A DNA stretch of 64,000 bases from Cristatella mucedo (Eukaryota; Bryozoa; Phylactolaemata; Cristatellidae), in NCBI GenBank assembly GCA_009760855.2, contig WPIO01000003.1, forward strand, positions 1,724,001-1,788,000, given 5' to 3'. The translations under genes and the position numbers were made by a program. The notes under the pieces were generated by a model. That model was given only the letters and a program-made list of their open reading frames with translations. It searched no databases and was not told where the DNA came from. Numbering within the stretch: position 1 is the first letter of the stretch; each line of letters starts with the position of its first letter. Shown here one piece after another: positions 32,481 through 57,120 of the stretch.

Positions 32481-32910
32481 AGATTCGAAGCGAACTCGAA
32501 GTGCCATCGCAAAGCCCACTCGCAAAACCCATGAGCAAAGTGAGCGGAATCCAAGCAGGGCTGTGGAATCGAAAAGCACTGTCACAAAGTGCCGTTGCAA
32601 AATGCCGTCGTGAAGCACAGTCGCAAAGCCCAATCGCAAAGTGAAGTTTCGGAATCAAAACCGTAGCTGCAGAATCGAAGCCCAGTCGCTAAGGAAGCCC
32701 TGCCGCAAAGGAAGCCCGGTTGCCCAGCCAGCAAAGTCCACCCAGCAAAGTCCACCCAGCAAAGCCCAGTCACGAAGCCCAGTGGCAAAGCCCAGTCGTG
32801 AAACGACATTGCAAAATCGAAGCTCGGTTTTGGACTCGAAGCTCGGTTTCGGAATCCAAAGCCAAGTTTCGGAATCTAAAGCCTGGTTTCGGAGTCAAAA
32901 CCGCAGTTGC
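32480..32910. repeat. Degenerate minisatellite rich in aaagcccagtcg/cggtttcgga
   Basis: Short imperfect repeats: first gcaaagcccagtcgc-type and ccagcaaagtccac-type units, then agctcggtttcggaatc-type units. It directly continues the satellite at 31875-32480. Confidence 0.65.
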
Positions 32911-33952
32911 ACGATGCTTATTTTGGAAATGGCAGGCGGATTGCAGTGGATATCAGTTAATCGTGGGACCCTAAGAATGAGTGGTACTTCAGAAGGGAAT
33001 ATGCTCTTCGAGATCCAAATGCAGTAACACGTAGTAACACATAGCCCACGGGCACTCGAGCAAGGCAACCCATTTGTCAGAGTTGGGTATGCTAACAATT
33101 GCTATAGCATACTTTTGGCTTTAGAAGGCGAGGAGCCCTTAAACCGATCGGGAACCTGCTCCTTCGATGGCACGTACTTCACGAGTCAGAGTCAGAGTAG
33201 GTGGCAGACCAAAATCAACGAACACCATCCATCAGTTTGTTCTTTCAGCTTGATGGAGGAAGTGCAGTTTAGCTTAGATACGGCATAAATTAGGGTGTCG
33301 TCAAAATAAATGAGGATGCTTTCGACCAACAAATAGCTTCTGAATAGGTGAAAGCATTGAGCCAAATTGAAAGCTGTGATGTTCTTTAAAAGGCAACAGG
33401 TAAAGCAAGTTACTACATGCTTTAATGAAGCCAAATCTCGTACAGCTTGCTTGCAGTGACCGAGGTAGCAGCACAAATAGATCCCAGCCAAGGAGTGAAC
33501 CAGCGAGGACCAGACTCGGCACTTGCCCGGGCCAGGGAGTCATGAGAGTACCAAAGGGTCGCACGGCTAGTACCCATTGCTGCATTGAATGCCCTTTCCA
33601 TGGATCACTCAATAAGGGCAGCACTTGCTACCACACTTGAGCACTGAGGTGCTGTGACGGTGGGGGTGGGAGGAGGCTGCAGGATACTGCTGCTGCTGCT
33701 GCTCCCAAAGGCTCACTGGAGCACACTGCCCATGCTATCTGCTTCTTCTAATCCTTGCAAAATGACGGGTAACGAGAGACTCCTCAGATTACAAAACAGT
33801 TTTTGAGATTGTCGTGCAGACTCGCCAAAGCAATGCAACAGCCCCAATACTGATGGCAAGCTAGTGCATATATAACGCATAATAACAGCAGCCACTGCTT
33901 GACAGCAAGCGAGCCACTGTCCGAACATTTGACAAAGTGCAGTGGGACGTAC

Positions 33953-36900
33953 CGGAAACTGAGCTGTGAGAGGTGTCGGAGTGTTGGCTGCAACCCATGC
34001 TTCGGCGAACGACTGCAGAGCTGACTGTAAGTCCATTCGTCCTGAAAGTACAAGAGCATCAGCCAATGCACTCTCAGCAACACGGCAAGTTACATCGGTC
34101 AGTCTAAGGTAATATTCGGCTTGAGAGATGAAGGCCGGCAGCTAGGCCACCTGCTTGACAGGTTGATCAATAGCAAACATGGGTCTAACCTAAACTAGAT
34201 GCAGCAAAACTAGCCAAATGTCGCCGACTTGCACTAGGAACCGGCGATAGCATTTAATACTAGAACTACAGCTACCTAGAAGTAGACGATCGCAGGTGTT
34301 ATTTCTGTGCCTCCCACTTGATAAACACGTCCTATTATGCACAGGAGCTACACGAATCAGCCACAAAGTTGAGTCGGGAGTCAAACAAATAGTCGTGACT
34401 GCGGCTACAGGTTCAGTTGACAATCACGAATCACAAAGACCAAACCCACAGCTCCAAAGGGTAAGCGACTTTTTGTAACCGGTAATCTGATCGACCAGCA
34501 GAAAGTGCGTGGCATGTTAATCATGACAATACATTTGTATAGCCCCATCAAAGAACCTGTTCTCTCTCCGGGCACTTTACATTTAAGATTCGTTTCAAAA
34601 GTGGCCAAAAAAGGATTAGAGCGACCCAGATATAACTGGGATATCCGAAATACACAGCGATACACTAAGCAGAGTCCTCGTTCTCTAAAATGCCCGGCCA
34701 CCTTCAGTTCGCACTCACTTGGGTTGCGTTCTTCCGAGCGAGCTCGGCGAAGTTATGCCGAAATCGAGACCACGTTAGAAACGGCCCTAAAAATACTTTG
34801 CTCCGTAAAGACATGCTGATCAGCAAGATGCAAGCGCACCTTTCGAATTGGTCGATGGTTGCGCTGGATGGCAGAGCGAGTGCCGGTGTCAGGGTGTTCA
34901 CGATTCGGTTAACAGTGCAAGCGCTTCCCATAATGGCCCGCGAATGACGCTCACACGCATTGCAGCAGCATAGAGATGCACGAAAATGGACTTTCTGCTT
35001 ACTCTCGGGTCCAGGTAAGTTTAAGATAACGCGAGCCAAGACGACTGCGCGGCTGCAGTCAGCTCGGCGGCCCGCAAGCGTCTCAAGAGGTGCTCGCTGT
35101 GCCTTTCTGACCGGGCGCCGGCACCGCCTAACCTATGACCTCAAAAAGGGGCTGTCGGCACACGCAAATAAGGCGGGGCTGCGGCTTCCACATCCATCCA
35201 TTCCTAGGTAGCAAACGCTGCGCTCGTAGCAGTGCGAGTGTCGGCCGACGAGCGACGTATACTGTACCGGCGAAGCCACCGACCGACGAATACCGGCGAA
35301 GCCCTCGGAATCGTGGCTAGCGACTTGTTGCGCCGAGCTGGTTTGGTCCTGCGGTTAAGGTGCTCGCCCCGACCCACGTCTCGCTGAGGTCGTGGGCTCG
35401 ACTCCCACGGCAAACGTGAAGCGCCTAAATAGAGATTGTGTTCTTTTGGGGTGCTGTACAAATGAATTACATTTTTTGTAGGGGTAGAAAAGTATGCGCG
35501 CGCGCAGCTATGCCGACGGTAGCGGAGCACCGCGAGCAACGAAGAGCGCCCTCCCTCAAGATAACAGTTCTATCTCCGTAGCGTAGAGAAGTCCATTTGA
35601 CAGTGCCGGATAGTTACAGGCGTCCAACGGTATTCATAACGTCCAGCAACTCTCATACAGTACGAAGCCCGTAGCTCACAACTGATAAATTGCGATTTAG
35701 TAGGCACAACCGACTGCCTATTACATCGCTTCGGGCTTGTTTAGATAAGGATACCTACCACGTCCAAGTTGGTCCATGCATTCGTGACATCTCGTCTCGA
35801 CTTCTGCAACTCACTGCTTACTGGCCTACCGGCATGTACGATCAGGCGATTGCAGCTGGTGCAAAACTGTGCAGCTAGGCTTGTCTGTCGTGAGCGTCGC
35901 AGTTGCCACATTACTCCACTTCTCGCCGACCTGCACTGGCTACCAGTCAAGCAACGGATTGACTTCAAGGTTTTGTCGCTCACTCTTAGGTCCCTTCATT
36001 CTATAGCTCCAGCCTATCTGTCAGATATACTACCCCATCAGGCCAAGCATTGTACCACCCGCTTTTCGGAATCCATCAGTCTAGAAATACCTCGTACAAA
36101 CCTCAAATCCTTCGGAGACGGTGCATTTAGCTCGTAAGCTCCCAAAGCCTGGAACTCCCTCCCGACCTGCGTCAGAACATCCCCTGACCTGACCACATTT
36201 AAAAGGAACCTAAAAACAACTATTTAGGACAGCATTTAGTGGGTCCCTGTGATTCGTCCTTGATATGCTTATGCGTGCTGACACTGTGCATGCTGCCACT
36301 AACCACATTTGCATGCTGACCCTGTGCATGTCACCCCTAACCATATTATTCGTTTGTTTGTTTTTCAAGCATGATTTTACTTACCATTCAATTGCATTTC
36401 CCTTTGCAGCAAATGTAAAGCGCCCAGAGAGAGAGATTGAGTTCTCTGAGGGCGCTTTATCAAGTGTATTATTATTATTATTATCGCTTCGGCTTTTACG
36501 CTGCCTCATCTTTGACCATCAAATAACCGGCTACGAGCCATTTTAGTTATGTAGCCATGAATCATAAATATCTCGGAAGTAGAATGGACTGTCCTTTTTA
36601 TTGCCATTGTCAGGCCTTTACTAGTTAGCGATGGTTAACGCCGTGCACGGACGCTTAGCAGGGCGCGGCTTGTGGCTGCGACCGCTGCTTGCCGGGTAGC
36701 CGGGCGCGGCGCCGGCGCGGCTGTGGCCCGGGGCCGTCCCAACCCCCTTTGTGGACATCCGGAGGCGCTCTTGGAGCTCGGAGGCGCTATCCAGCGGAAC
36801 AGATAGTGAGCCGCCGGCCGCGGACCAGTAAGGACGTGTTCGCTGCGCCGCCAGGGCTCCGCTTGTTATTACTGGAGTCGCCTGCTTTGTGTTTTAGTAA

Positions 36901-38931
36901 TACACTACTTATTTACTATTACTTACGAACTTCGACAGCCTTCTCCCCCTCAGTACCTCTCCTACTCGTTCCAGCAGATGTCAATGGAGAGGACTAATTT
37001 ATTTTCGCCGCCATCGAACTTGTTACTTTTAACAGCCCTAGTGATTTTACTTGTAGTTGAAGTAGTTAAGTTAAGAGGTCTGCGTAGCTTGCGCTTATCT
37101 AGAAGTTGCTATCAACCCTACACTTCTGCTCGCGGTGGAGCCGTGGGCTCTGAATCAGGCGCGACCTTCGGTCAATCGATTTCTACGATTTCGGGACACT
37201 CCTCGGCACTCCCGAGTCTCAAAATTAACGCGAGACTTGTGTAGTTTGTTCGCACAGCAGAGAGCCAGCCGATGCCCAACATCGACAGTTTATTACCAAC
37301 GCACGGAGCTGAAGAGCGCACGGCTCCCCTCGACTCCCCTTCCACTCCTCCAGCCCCCTGGTTGACCCCGATGATTCATCGAGGACCACAGCAGTGCAGC
37401 GGCCGACCCTGACGGCAAATCCACCAGCTGGTTACAGGCCTGTATCCATGCCACATCACAGGTGGACCACAGCAGTGCACCGGCCCCTCTCAGTGATGCT
37501 TCTAACCGCTCACCAGTGGCTTATCAGAGGAGCCTGCATACAATACATACATACATACGTACATACGAACTACAACATACAACTGAGTGAAAAGCGCGAC
37601 GCGAACGGGCGATCATCCTCGTTGCGATCGCGTGGACGCATCGAATTCTGCTTTCCGAGCGGTTTGCTTGCCGATCGCGAGGGAAGGTGCCGCCGTCACC
37701 GTCGGTTACGCTCCGCTCCTCCGCACTGCGAGGAGCAGCTCTCGGTGGCCATCATTGGGCAGCTTGGAGCAGCAGAGCGGAGACAGCGACGCCACCCAAG
37801 TGGGCCACCTCCTACTCGGCGTTACAGAATTAGCCAGGCAAAAGTTCACACGCAAGCGCATCCATCAATAAAATCGGCGCTGGCCCCTCGTTGCTTTTCT
37901 GATGCTAAGCAATGCGAACAAGGCGCCGCCTCGCCGATGCTTCGACGCAAGCAGGCAGGCAGGCTATTGGGAGGACTAGCAGACAACTTTTTGAGCTACG
38001 CTGTCGGCGTAGGTCGCTAAGTTCGGCTTTGCCGAGCCCGAGAGCTACCTATCGTCTCGCAGGTTCAACCGGTGTACTGCCTCATGAGGGCGGTCCCGTG
38101 GCTTAGACTCTCTGTCGGGCACCACTGCGGTTCCGTCGGAGAGAGAGGCGCGAATGTAGCCGCAATCCGAAGAATGTGCACCTAATCCGAAAACAGTAGG
38201 TGCAGTCCAAAGACACTCGTCGAACTCAGAACCAATGCGCGCTCGCCACAAGCTGCGCCGATTTATTCTTCAGTATCTGTAAAGTGCCTAGAACGAGACT
38301 TAGTTCTCTAGGGGCACTATACAAATGTATTCTCGGTGACGCTCCCAACAGCTGTTTACCGGCGGTTTGGCAGAGGAGCAGTAGCGGCCTGCATATAACC
38401 CAATTACAGTATTAGTATAATAATCCCTGTGATTCGTTCTTTTATGTGCTCATGCGTGCTGACACTGTTGAATGTTGCCCCTAACCACACTTGCATGCTG
38501 ACCCTTTGTATATCACCCCTAACAGTGTTATTCTTATTGTTTATCAAGCACGATACCGCTAACTATTCGTTCATGTTTCCTTTGCAGTAAATGTAAAGTG
38601 CCTGCAAAGAGATCGAGTCCTCCGAGCGCGCTTTAGCAAATGTATTATTAGTTTTATTAGTTTTATTAGTTGCAGTATTATTCGCATTCAACGTCATCTC
38701 GCTGGGCGTCTTTATTGCCGCGCTGCGACCGAGTTGTGGAGCGGAGCGAGCGTGCCGGTCCGCACTTCCGGCCAGCTAGAGCGGACCCATCGCTTTCGGG
38801 CTGCCGTTACTCGCAAAAAATGGTTGCCGCAGCGACAGGTGCGGTCGCGTTTCTCCGCAGACGCTCGAATCTTACTTGACGCCGACGTAAACTTGGACCT
38901 GGCGATTTCCTCGCGGCACAGCGAGCCGCAT
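33953..38931 (-). CDS. Unidentified gene model, three phase-compatible exons
   Basis: Exon 38931-38876 starts with ATG in a CpG-rich stretch and ends at GTAAGA in phase 2. Exon 34815-34719 (acceptor gctgatcag, donor GTGAGT) begins with the one base needed and runs 32 codons. Exon 34141-33953 (acceptor tggcctag, donor GTACGT) adds 63 codons, phase 0. A longer form of the middle exon, starting at 34994, is also open. The peptide is helical and Ala/Leu-rich ([47 protein letters not shown]). The spacing of these segments faintly resembles the FAM92 (CIBAR) BAR domain, but I cannot call homology. The second intron would hold a SINE and an L2 fragment. Further 3' exons are not identified. Confidence 0.3.
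35335..35475 (+). mobile_element. tRNA-derived SINE, family A (well preserved)
   Basis: The head gagctggtttggtcctgcgg leads to ttaaggtgctcg, and the B-box gggctcgactcccacgg is clear. The LINE-like tail is gtgaagcgcctaaatagaga, ttgtgttcttttggggtgct, then gtacaaatgaattaca. Confidence 0.8.
35715..36485 (+). mobile_element. L2-like LINE 3' fragment
   Basis: A 122-codon open stretch ([54 protein letters not shown]) is near-identical to the 18.4-19.4 kb copy. It is followed by the 3' UTR with tgcatgtcacccctaaccat and an (att)n end at 36470-36484. A short frameshift lies near 35755. Confidence 0.85.
36490..37860. other. G+C-rich intergenic stretch, no supported gene
   Basis: Contains open frames rich in Arg/Pro/Ser and one short hydrophobic run (~37010-37075) but no splice-supported exon or recognisable domain. 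A (catacata)n-like stretch lies at 37540-37570. Confidence 0.45.
38400..38660 (+). mobile_element. L2-like LINE 3' UTR fragment
   Basis: Starts with the segment that follows the L2 stop codon in other copies (ccctgtgattcgttctt), then tgcatgctgaccctttg, and ends with gtaaagtgcctgcaaagaga and tgtattatta. Confidence 0.75.
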
Positions 38932-39748
38932 GCTGAGCTCTGACGTTGCGTGCGCAGCGCTCGGCGAGCAGCTCTCAAGGCAAAGCTACTGTAGTGCTTG
39001 AGCCATTGGCCGCCAGGCTTTGTCGCTGCGGTAGATAATAAAACTATCGTTGAATCAGGGCAATAGTTTTTGGGATCCTCAACGAGCGAGCTTGCAATCT
39101 GGCCGTTCACAGTGTGCCCCGGCATGGCCCGCCGCTGCCGCCATTACTACCCCACGGAACGCCCAACGCGTTCGGCAGCATGCACCCGCTGCAAATCTTC
39201 CGATTGTTGCGCATAGTACGAGCTCGGCGGGTTTTGCAAAGCTGCATTTTCTTCTTTTTTCATTTCCAAATCCTACGGTCTATAGTTTGGTTAATAAATA
39301 TACAGGTACATTGGTTATTACCTGCATGTGTGGGTGCATGTCTGCTTTTCCGTGCACGCACACGCCGATAGTAAAAATGCTTTGCACATGTAAGTTCGTA
39401 ACATAAGCATGCTAGTGTATACGAAAGAACTGTATGTCAATCTGGCGGGAAATCTGGCCCTTAACCTACTGAATTATTTAACATAGCACGGCAGACGTTA
39501 CTCCAAGGAGGGTAATGTATTGCAAAGTCTTCACGAGTACCGCTAGAATTTTTTTTTTTAAACCGGAGGCACTGGAAAGCTTAGACACTTATCAACTGAA
39601 CTCGCAACGAATGTATCCCACCCGTTAGATCTACGTGTTCGCATTTTCGCACAGGTTGGCGGACAGGCGAAAATGGTGAGATGCAGCGAGCGCACCTCGC
39701 GAACCGCTCCAGCCAATGCGCTAGCGGCGGCGCTCCTCCCCCCCCCCC

Positions 39749-40063
<315 letters not shown>

Positions 40064-40352
40064 GGGATCGGCGTTGGCGGGATCATTCGGAGTCATGGCG
40101 TCACGCAGCCGCGCTGCTCTCCGGATTTCGGCGTCCGAATGCGAGCCAATTTCTTTTTTAATCGTCGGACGCGCTCTTGGACCGCGTACGCGCGCGGCAG
40201 AGACGACTATCGTACGCGGTAGCTATCGCTTCTTGCGCTCTCGTGTACGGCCTCTTTCGAATCTTTCCGAAGGACGTCGGCGTTAAAGCCCGAGAGGGCG
40301 TTAAAGCAGCGAGTGGAGAAAACTGGGCGAACGCAGCGAGGAGCTGGAGAGT

Positions 40353-40353
<1 letters not shown>

Positions 40354-40422
<69 letters not shown>

Positions 40423-40443
40423 AGACAGCGAGGAGCTGGAGAG

Positions 40444-40477
<34 letters not shown>
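40354..40477. repeat. Duplicated (CCG)n tract in a CpG-rich region
   Basis: Two (CCG)n tracts, about 22 and 10 units long. Each is preceded by gcgaggagctggagag and followed by tagacag. This is therefore a tandem duplication of a unit with unequal triplet length. Confidence 0.95.
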
Positions 40478-40478
<1 letters not shown>

Positions 40479-40649
40479 AGACAGCCGATAGCCGGCGGGC
40501 GAGCAGCCGTCGGCAGTCGCATGCGGACGCTGGCGGTGAGATTAGAAGTAAGCAAATGTGTATTTCGCGTTTCGTGACCGCAATTCATAATCGTCCGCAC
40601 ACCTTCACGTATTTGAAGCTGCGTCGGGAATTTGATCATGCTTCCTTCA

Positions 40650-40715
40650 CAGCACATTTAATGTGCCTAGAAAGAGATTAATTTCAATGAGAGTGCTATA
40701 TAAATGTATTATTAA
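40650..40715 (+). repeat. SINE A/LINE tail fragment
   Basis: The sequence atgtgcctagaaagagatta, a tcaatgagagtgctatataa stretch and atgtattatta match the shared SINE/LINE tail. Similar isolated tails lie near 20995-21050 (-), 34535-34595 (-) and 38275-38330 (+). Confidence 0.6.
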
Positions 40716-41390
40716 TAATGTTCGTTAGCAGCGCTACAAGTAGCTCGCTTTTTTTAATGCAGCTTGGGTCCCTCGTCAACGAGATCAGTGATCAGTTACC
40801 TAATGTTGCGATCGCACGAATGCCGTCCGTCGCCTTCCGCTCATTGATCTCGCCACGCCCACTGGAAAGCCGGCTCTTAGTAAAAGCGCTGGCACAATAA
40901 CCTGCTGCCATTCCGGCCAAACGGCGACCATTCAGGGCACCGACTCCGGTACGGCCCAGTTGCCTAGAGCTCGACTCTGCTCATTGCGGAGGTACACACT
41001 CCTACCTATTACTTGCCTTCTGTTGTATGCCGCTTTGGACATAATTATCGCATAATCAGCTTCACGCTGTTATGATTCAGGAACCGTGGATAATAAATAT
41101 GAGTCCTATTCTGGCTTACTTAGCACGTCGCCATTTTTACGGTACAGTCTGCCTCGGCTGTATGTCGCAGCGAACTTATGTAGGATATTAAGATATGAAG
41201 ACGAAATGGGTAGAGTAATAGTTTGCGATGCTGGTTGCCTTTTCTCTGGCTGCTTCATTAATTTAATGAAATGAGAACGATCCAGCATTGAACATTTTCT
41301 TGCTGCACGGCAGGTAGTGTTGCGTGGGCTTGTTGCTGCTGCTTTTATAATTAGCACAGCATCCGGCCATTAATGTATGTCCCACCTGCA

Positions 41391-41609
41391 GCAGGTGGTT
41401 GGGCAGTTGACTCGGCGAAGCGTCCGGCCTTTGACGTAGGGGATGTTGCCCGCAGAGCTCCATTCCCCCATCTGCAGTGAGTCAGCCAGGTCGCATATAC
41501 GTGCGTGCGAGAGAATACAGTGGGAGTGCCGTTTACCGCTCATGTACCCACTAGTGCCTCCGTGGGACTCCGCTAGAACTGCCGCCACCGAAGTCACAGA
41601 AATACAACA
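41391..41609 (+). mobile_element. LTR-like element copy 2
   Basis: Aligns with 2481-2688 and 43873-44057: gcaggtggttgggcagttga, gcatatacg (degraded TATA-like box), gcgagagaatacagt, gcctccgtgggactcc, a gccgcc block and an aatacaaca end. No coding region is attached. Confidence 0.5.
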
Positions 41610-42954
41610 GTATCTAGCGAATTGTGCCGCAGGGACCAGAGGGCTTATATGACTGAAGCCGGCAATGACTAACACTTGGCTCGAAAATGGAATAAAAAAG
41701 AAAGAAACTCCGCGCTACAGAAGCGTCTATGGCAAAATTTTTCGAAAGACCAAATGACGCGCTCGAGTATTGAATATTGGCCAGTTAATACTAACGTAAA
41801 AGTTAATACTAACGTGTAACGCCGAAGGCTCGGCCGAGTAGGCTTAACCTGCCACTTACCTAGTGGCGTAACCTAGTGCCTAATGCCGTTCGGTGCGCGC
41901 CTACGCGCAATAAGCAGGCCGCCACGAAACGCGCGTTTCTGGCGCTGACCTGCTTACGGTTACTAAAGGGGGTCGTGAGTCCACGGCGTGAATTGGAAAG
42001 CGAGACACACAAATTGGGGATTTTACTGAGCTTTATTCGCAAGCGCACAAAGTCGCCGCGCGTCTAGCTCAGTTTTATCTCCACACGCTCTCAACGGCAC
42101 ACGCACTCTTGCGGAGGGAATACGTCCCCCGCATTAGGGCTACCTAAGTCTATTGTGGGGTACGACCCAAATAAGACGAGAAGCTCGAACCGGAGCCTAG
42201 ACCCTGACTGGAGAACTAGGGCTCCGCTTCCACCTTACGGCAGGGATACCATACGCACTACACCGAACTTCTTCTAATTCGCATCGGCAAATCCTCATGC
42301 CGAGACCACGTGTGAGCGCGTTCACACAAAACACAAAAGAAACACAAAATGCTAGCTCGAGCGCGATACGACCGCATTCGGTGGAGTCCACCGATACCCC
42401 TAGCGCTGTCTCGTCCTGTCCCGTCAATCGCCGGCGGACAGCCCAACCTCCCTCTGTCGCTTTCAGAGAAACGAGTCCGACGGCGTCGAAGCGAGGCCGA
42501 AGAGAGGACCCGAACAATAGACCAAGAGCGTGCGTCGCTCGACTCTTACATACCATAGATATATTACAGACAATGGGGCAAGAGTTTAGTGGTATTAGGC
42601 CCGACACCGTCGCCCATTACGGTAAGGAATTGATACCGTCCCTAGGCCACTGGAAGGGCACCTCTGTTCAGCTTGAATGCCGAATAGATTCCAGACGATT
42701 CTGTTTGGACCGAGTTATGGCCGAGGTTGACAGGCCAGCCAACGTCAATCAGCAGCTCCCGCGGGTATCGGACCAATTCTAAAGGCCGAATCGCCACCGT
42801 TGGTCTCAGAGCTTCATGGCTTGATTTTAAGCTCTTGCTCTCTAACCGCACCGGCGCCCCTCACTGGCTCACTGCTCCAGGGCAAAGGAGTTCTTTCCCG
42901 CCGCCGAACAGCTCTCGTTCGCGCTCTTATTTACTGCTCCTACTTACGTTAAAT

Positions 42955-43220
42955 AAAGACGTTTTCGTTGTCTTTTCCATTTAGGGATTCTCTCCAATAC
43001 CTAAATACTTAACCGTAAACTCAAAGACCTAAACTCTAATCCCAAACACTCAAACAAACTGCAAAATGTAACCTGCAAACCATTAGTCTTAACCCAAAAA
43101 CATATAACCATTAAGTAAAGACGTTTTTAGTTATATTTTCATCCAGAGTGTCTCTTTAATACCTAAATACTTAACCCTATACTCTAAGACCTAAAATCTA
43201 AGCAAAAAAACTTAATAACC
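42955..43220. repeat. 162-bp direct duplication with ccta(a)-rich sequence
   Basis: aaagacgtttt occurs at 42955 and 43117, each followed by ctccaatacctaaatactta-like sequence. It is C/A-rich with many ccta and taaac words and lies directly 5' of the MRPL1 promoter region. Confidence 0.65.
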
Positions 43221-43277
43221 CAAAAAAAACTGACGGCTAGACCTCGTGTGGGCGTGGGATATGGAAGTAGGAGCCGG

Positions 43278-43309
43278 CTTCCGGTCTCACGAGTGACAAC
43301 TTCCGTACA
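43278..43309 (+). promoter_or_regulatory. Putative MRPL1 core promoter with ETS-like sites
   Basis: CTTCCGG at 43278-43284 and ACTTCCG at 43299-43305 fit the ETS/GABP (NRF-2) core, which is common at nuclear genes for mitochondrial proteins. Both lie within 35 bp of the ATG, so they could sit in the 5' UTR. No TATA box is seen nearby. Confidence 0.35.
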
Positions 43310-55051
<11,742 letters not shown>

Positions 55052-55655
55052 GCCGATGGGGCCACATATGCCCGGTCACGGTTTTCTCTTTTCTTTTTCG
55101 TGCACCAGTAGCAGGCCATCCCTCAGGCAGTTGGGTGGCCGGAGCAATGTTTCGCTGTCGATGCAATCGAGTAGATGTCGATGCTGTCGAGTAGAAACGA
55201 CAGCGTGCGTCTGTGTGGTGGACCAGTTGCAGCCCTGACTTATCCGGGCTGCACTTGGCCTAGTGCATTTAGCCTAGTTCAGCTGCTGAAGCCAGCTGTG
55301 GTCCAGCACTAGCGCTCGGCCGCAGCTTCTGTTTGCTGAACAGTGGCCCACTGTACGATAAGTAGCCCCGGCAGCTCATTCGGCTCGAACTCTTGCCGCT
55401 CGGTCGCCAATACTTCCTGACAGCACGTTGTGGTGCTCGATCCGCTTGCACTTGACTGAATTCAATGCTGCTGTGCAGTCATTTATTTTCTAATAATACA
55501 TTGCACTCCTTGAAAATAGGCTATCTTTAATCCTTTTTGTCATCAATAACGATACTGTGAATACATATTAACAAGAAATAGCGCTACGCTTGGCTTCAAG
55601 TGACCCATGCTTACTCTCGATTTTCCATTCACAAATTAGCGGATAGGCACGTTCT

Positions 55656-56800
55656 TTAGCTGCACAAACGAGTAGATGAGAAACGCCAGCCGGGCTCGGC
55701 ACAGACGAGGATGTCCTCGAGGCGCAGGAGATCACCCAGCGACGGACTGACTGCATTCGCGCTGCGCCAGGGCGAGCCATCCATATCCAGACGAGCATAG
55801 CAGCCGCAAGTCTCGCTGCAGGGCCTTCCGAGACTCGAACTCGGCACTGACCGCCCGATAGAGGAGAGTGGGCAAAAGCCCTAGGCGGCACTGGTTTGAG
55901 TTTGCACGGGGCTGAACCTCACTCGTCGGCGATCGTTCCGCAATAGCATAGGAATCTCTTCATCGGGGAAGTTCCTAAACTGTCCGGGCAACAGATGAGG
56001 CGGCACAGCGAAGGGGCCCAAAGCGTCAGGCCAAGCTCGAGGCCAGCGGCCAGAATCGGTTGCGAGTGCGGAGGCAGGCAAGAGGACCGGAAGCTTCTAG
56101 GGCCTTTGTTTTTTGGCCTTGCAAGCATCGCGCGACGACCGGCTTTAGCTCGTCGCCTGCTGCAGAGCCTCGGAGCCTGCACGCTGTGTCACATGCAGGC
56201 GATGTTGGTAACTTGGTTAATCGTGCCTCCGAGGAAAGGCAGGACGGTAGGGCTTTCTTTAAGCACCTCTGCTGCTGCTTCGTTTGCCACCTAGGAGCAG
56301 CTGCATCATTGGAGTGACCAATTCTGGGCTTCGAATCCTAGAGATCCCCATCGCACGAACCACCCTGAGTAGCCACCTTCTTGATCAGATATCTCTTTCA
56401 ACTGAAGCAGGTCGCCTGTTCTGTGTGTCAGGTGTTCCATCGAAGCATTTAATCGCGAACGTTGATTCTAAGGGTGCTTCTCACTCACCCCTTAACAGGC
56501 GGGATCAGATTAGCTTCAGAGTCCTAATCTTCGACGACTGAGCCGTGCCTGCTACCGCACTACACAATAACGCTATGCACAGTCGAGTTAAAACAGGCAG
56601 CCGCTATGAAATGCTTTTAAGACGATTTGAAAATCGAGCTTGTCCGACTTGAATGTGGATGGCACGGCGGAGCCAATCAAGTATGATCCGATCCCTTGAG
56701 CCGATTTTCGGTGTACACGTTGCAACCAGTAGACCATCTGTGCATCTTTACGGTTTAGGTTTACAGACTGGGTGGGGGGCCTCAGCTGTGCCTTGAAGGC
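55656..56800 (-). CDS. Unidentified candidate exons
   Basis: Three protein-like segments on the minus strand, 3' of FAM8A1. 56800-56588 follows the acceptor cttgccag (KDAQMVYWLQRVHRKSAQG, LDFQIVLKAFHSG, stop). About 56040-55881 is Pro-rich (GPFAVPPHLLPGQFRNFPDE, IPMLLRNDRRR, with a possible GTGAGG donor). 55846-55656 follows a good acceptor (LDMDGSPWRSANAVSPS, LEDILVCAEPGWRFSSTRL, stop). I could not join them with consistent phase and recognise no family. They may be one gene's 3' exons, an old element, or chance. MRPL1 ends just upstream on the other strand. Confidence 0.25.
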
Positions 56801-57120
56801 CTGGCAAGTGAACATTTTTGCCATAACTAACACGATGTTGACCGAGTAAATATATAATTTAAATACATGCATGCACCCATTGATTATGTGCTGCACTGGC
56901 CAAGCAGAAGTATTCAGCTTCTGCATTGGCCAAAGCAGAAGTACACATGAAGGCACTTTGTGCCGAATGCATCCGCTGCCGACCATCGCGAGCCGAGTAG
57001 CATCAGCGAATAACAACAAAATGTGTTATATAAGTCTATCAACAACACTTGGGTTATCTAACCATAAGGTAGTCTATCTAGCATTAGGACAATCTTCCAC
57101 CACACTGGGAGCTCTTAAGG

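Noticed and set aside
36978-37244. Hydrophobic stretch ([16 protein letters not shown]) as a membrane protein
   Set aside because: No splice-supported exon, start context or family; one hydrophobic run is common by chance.
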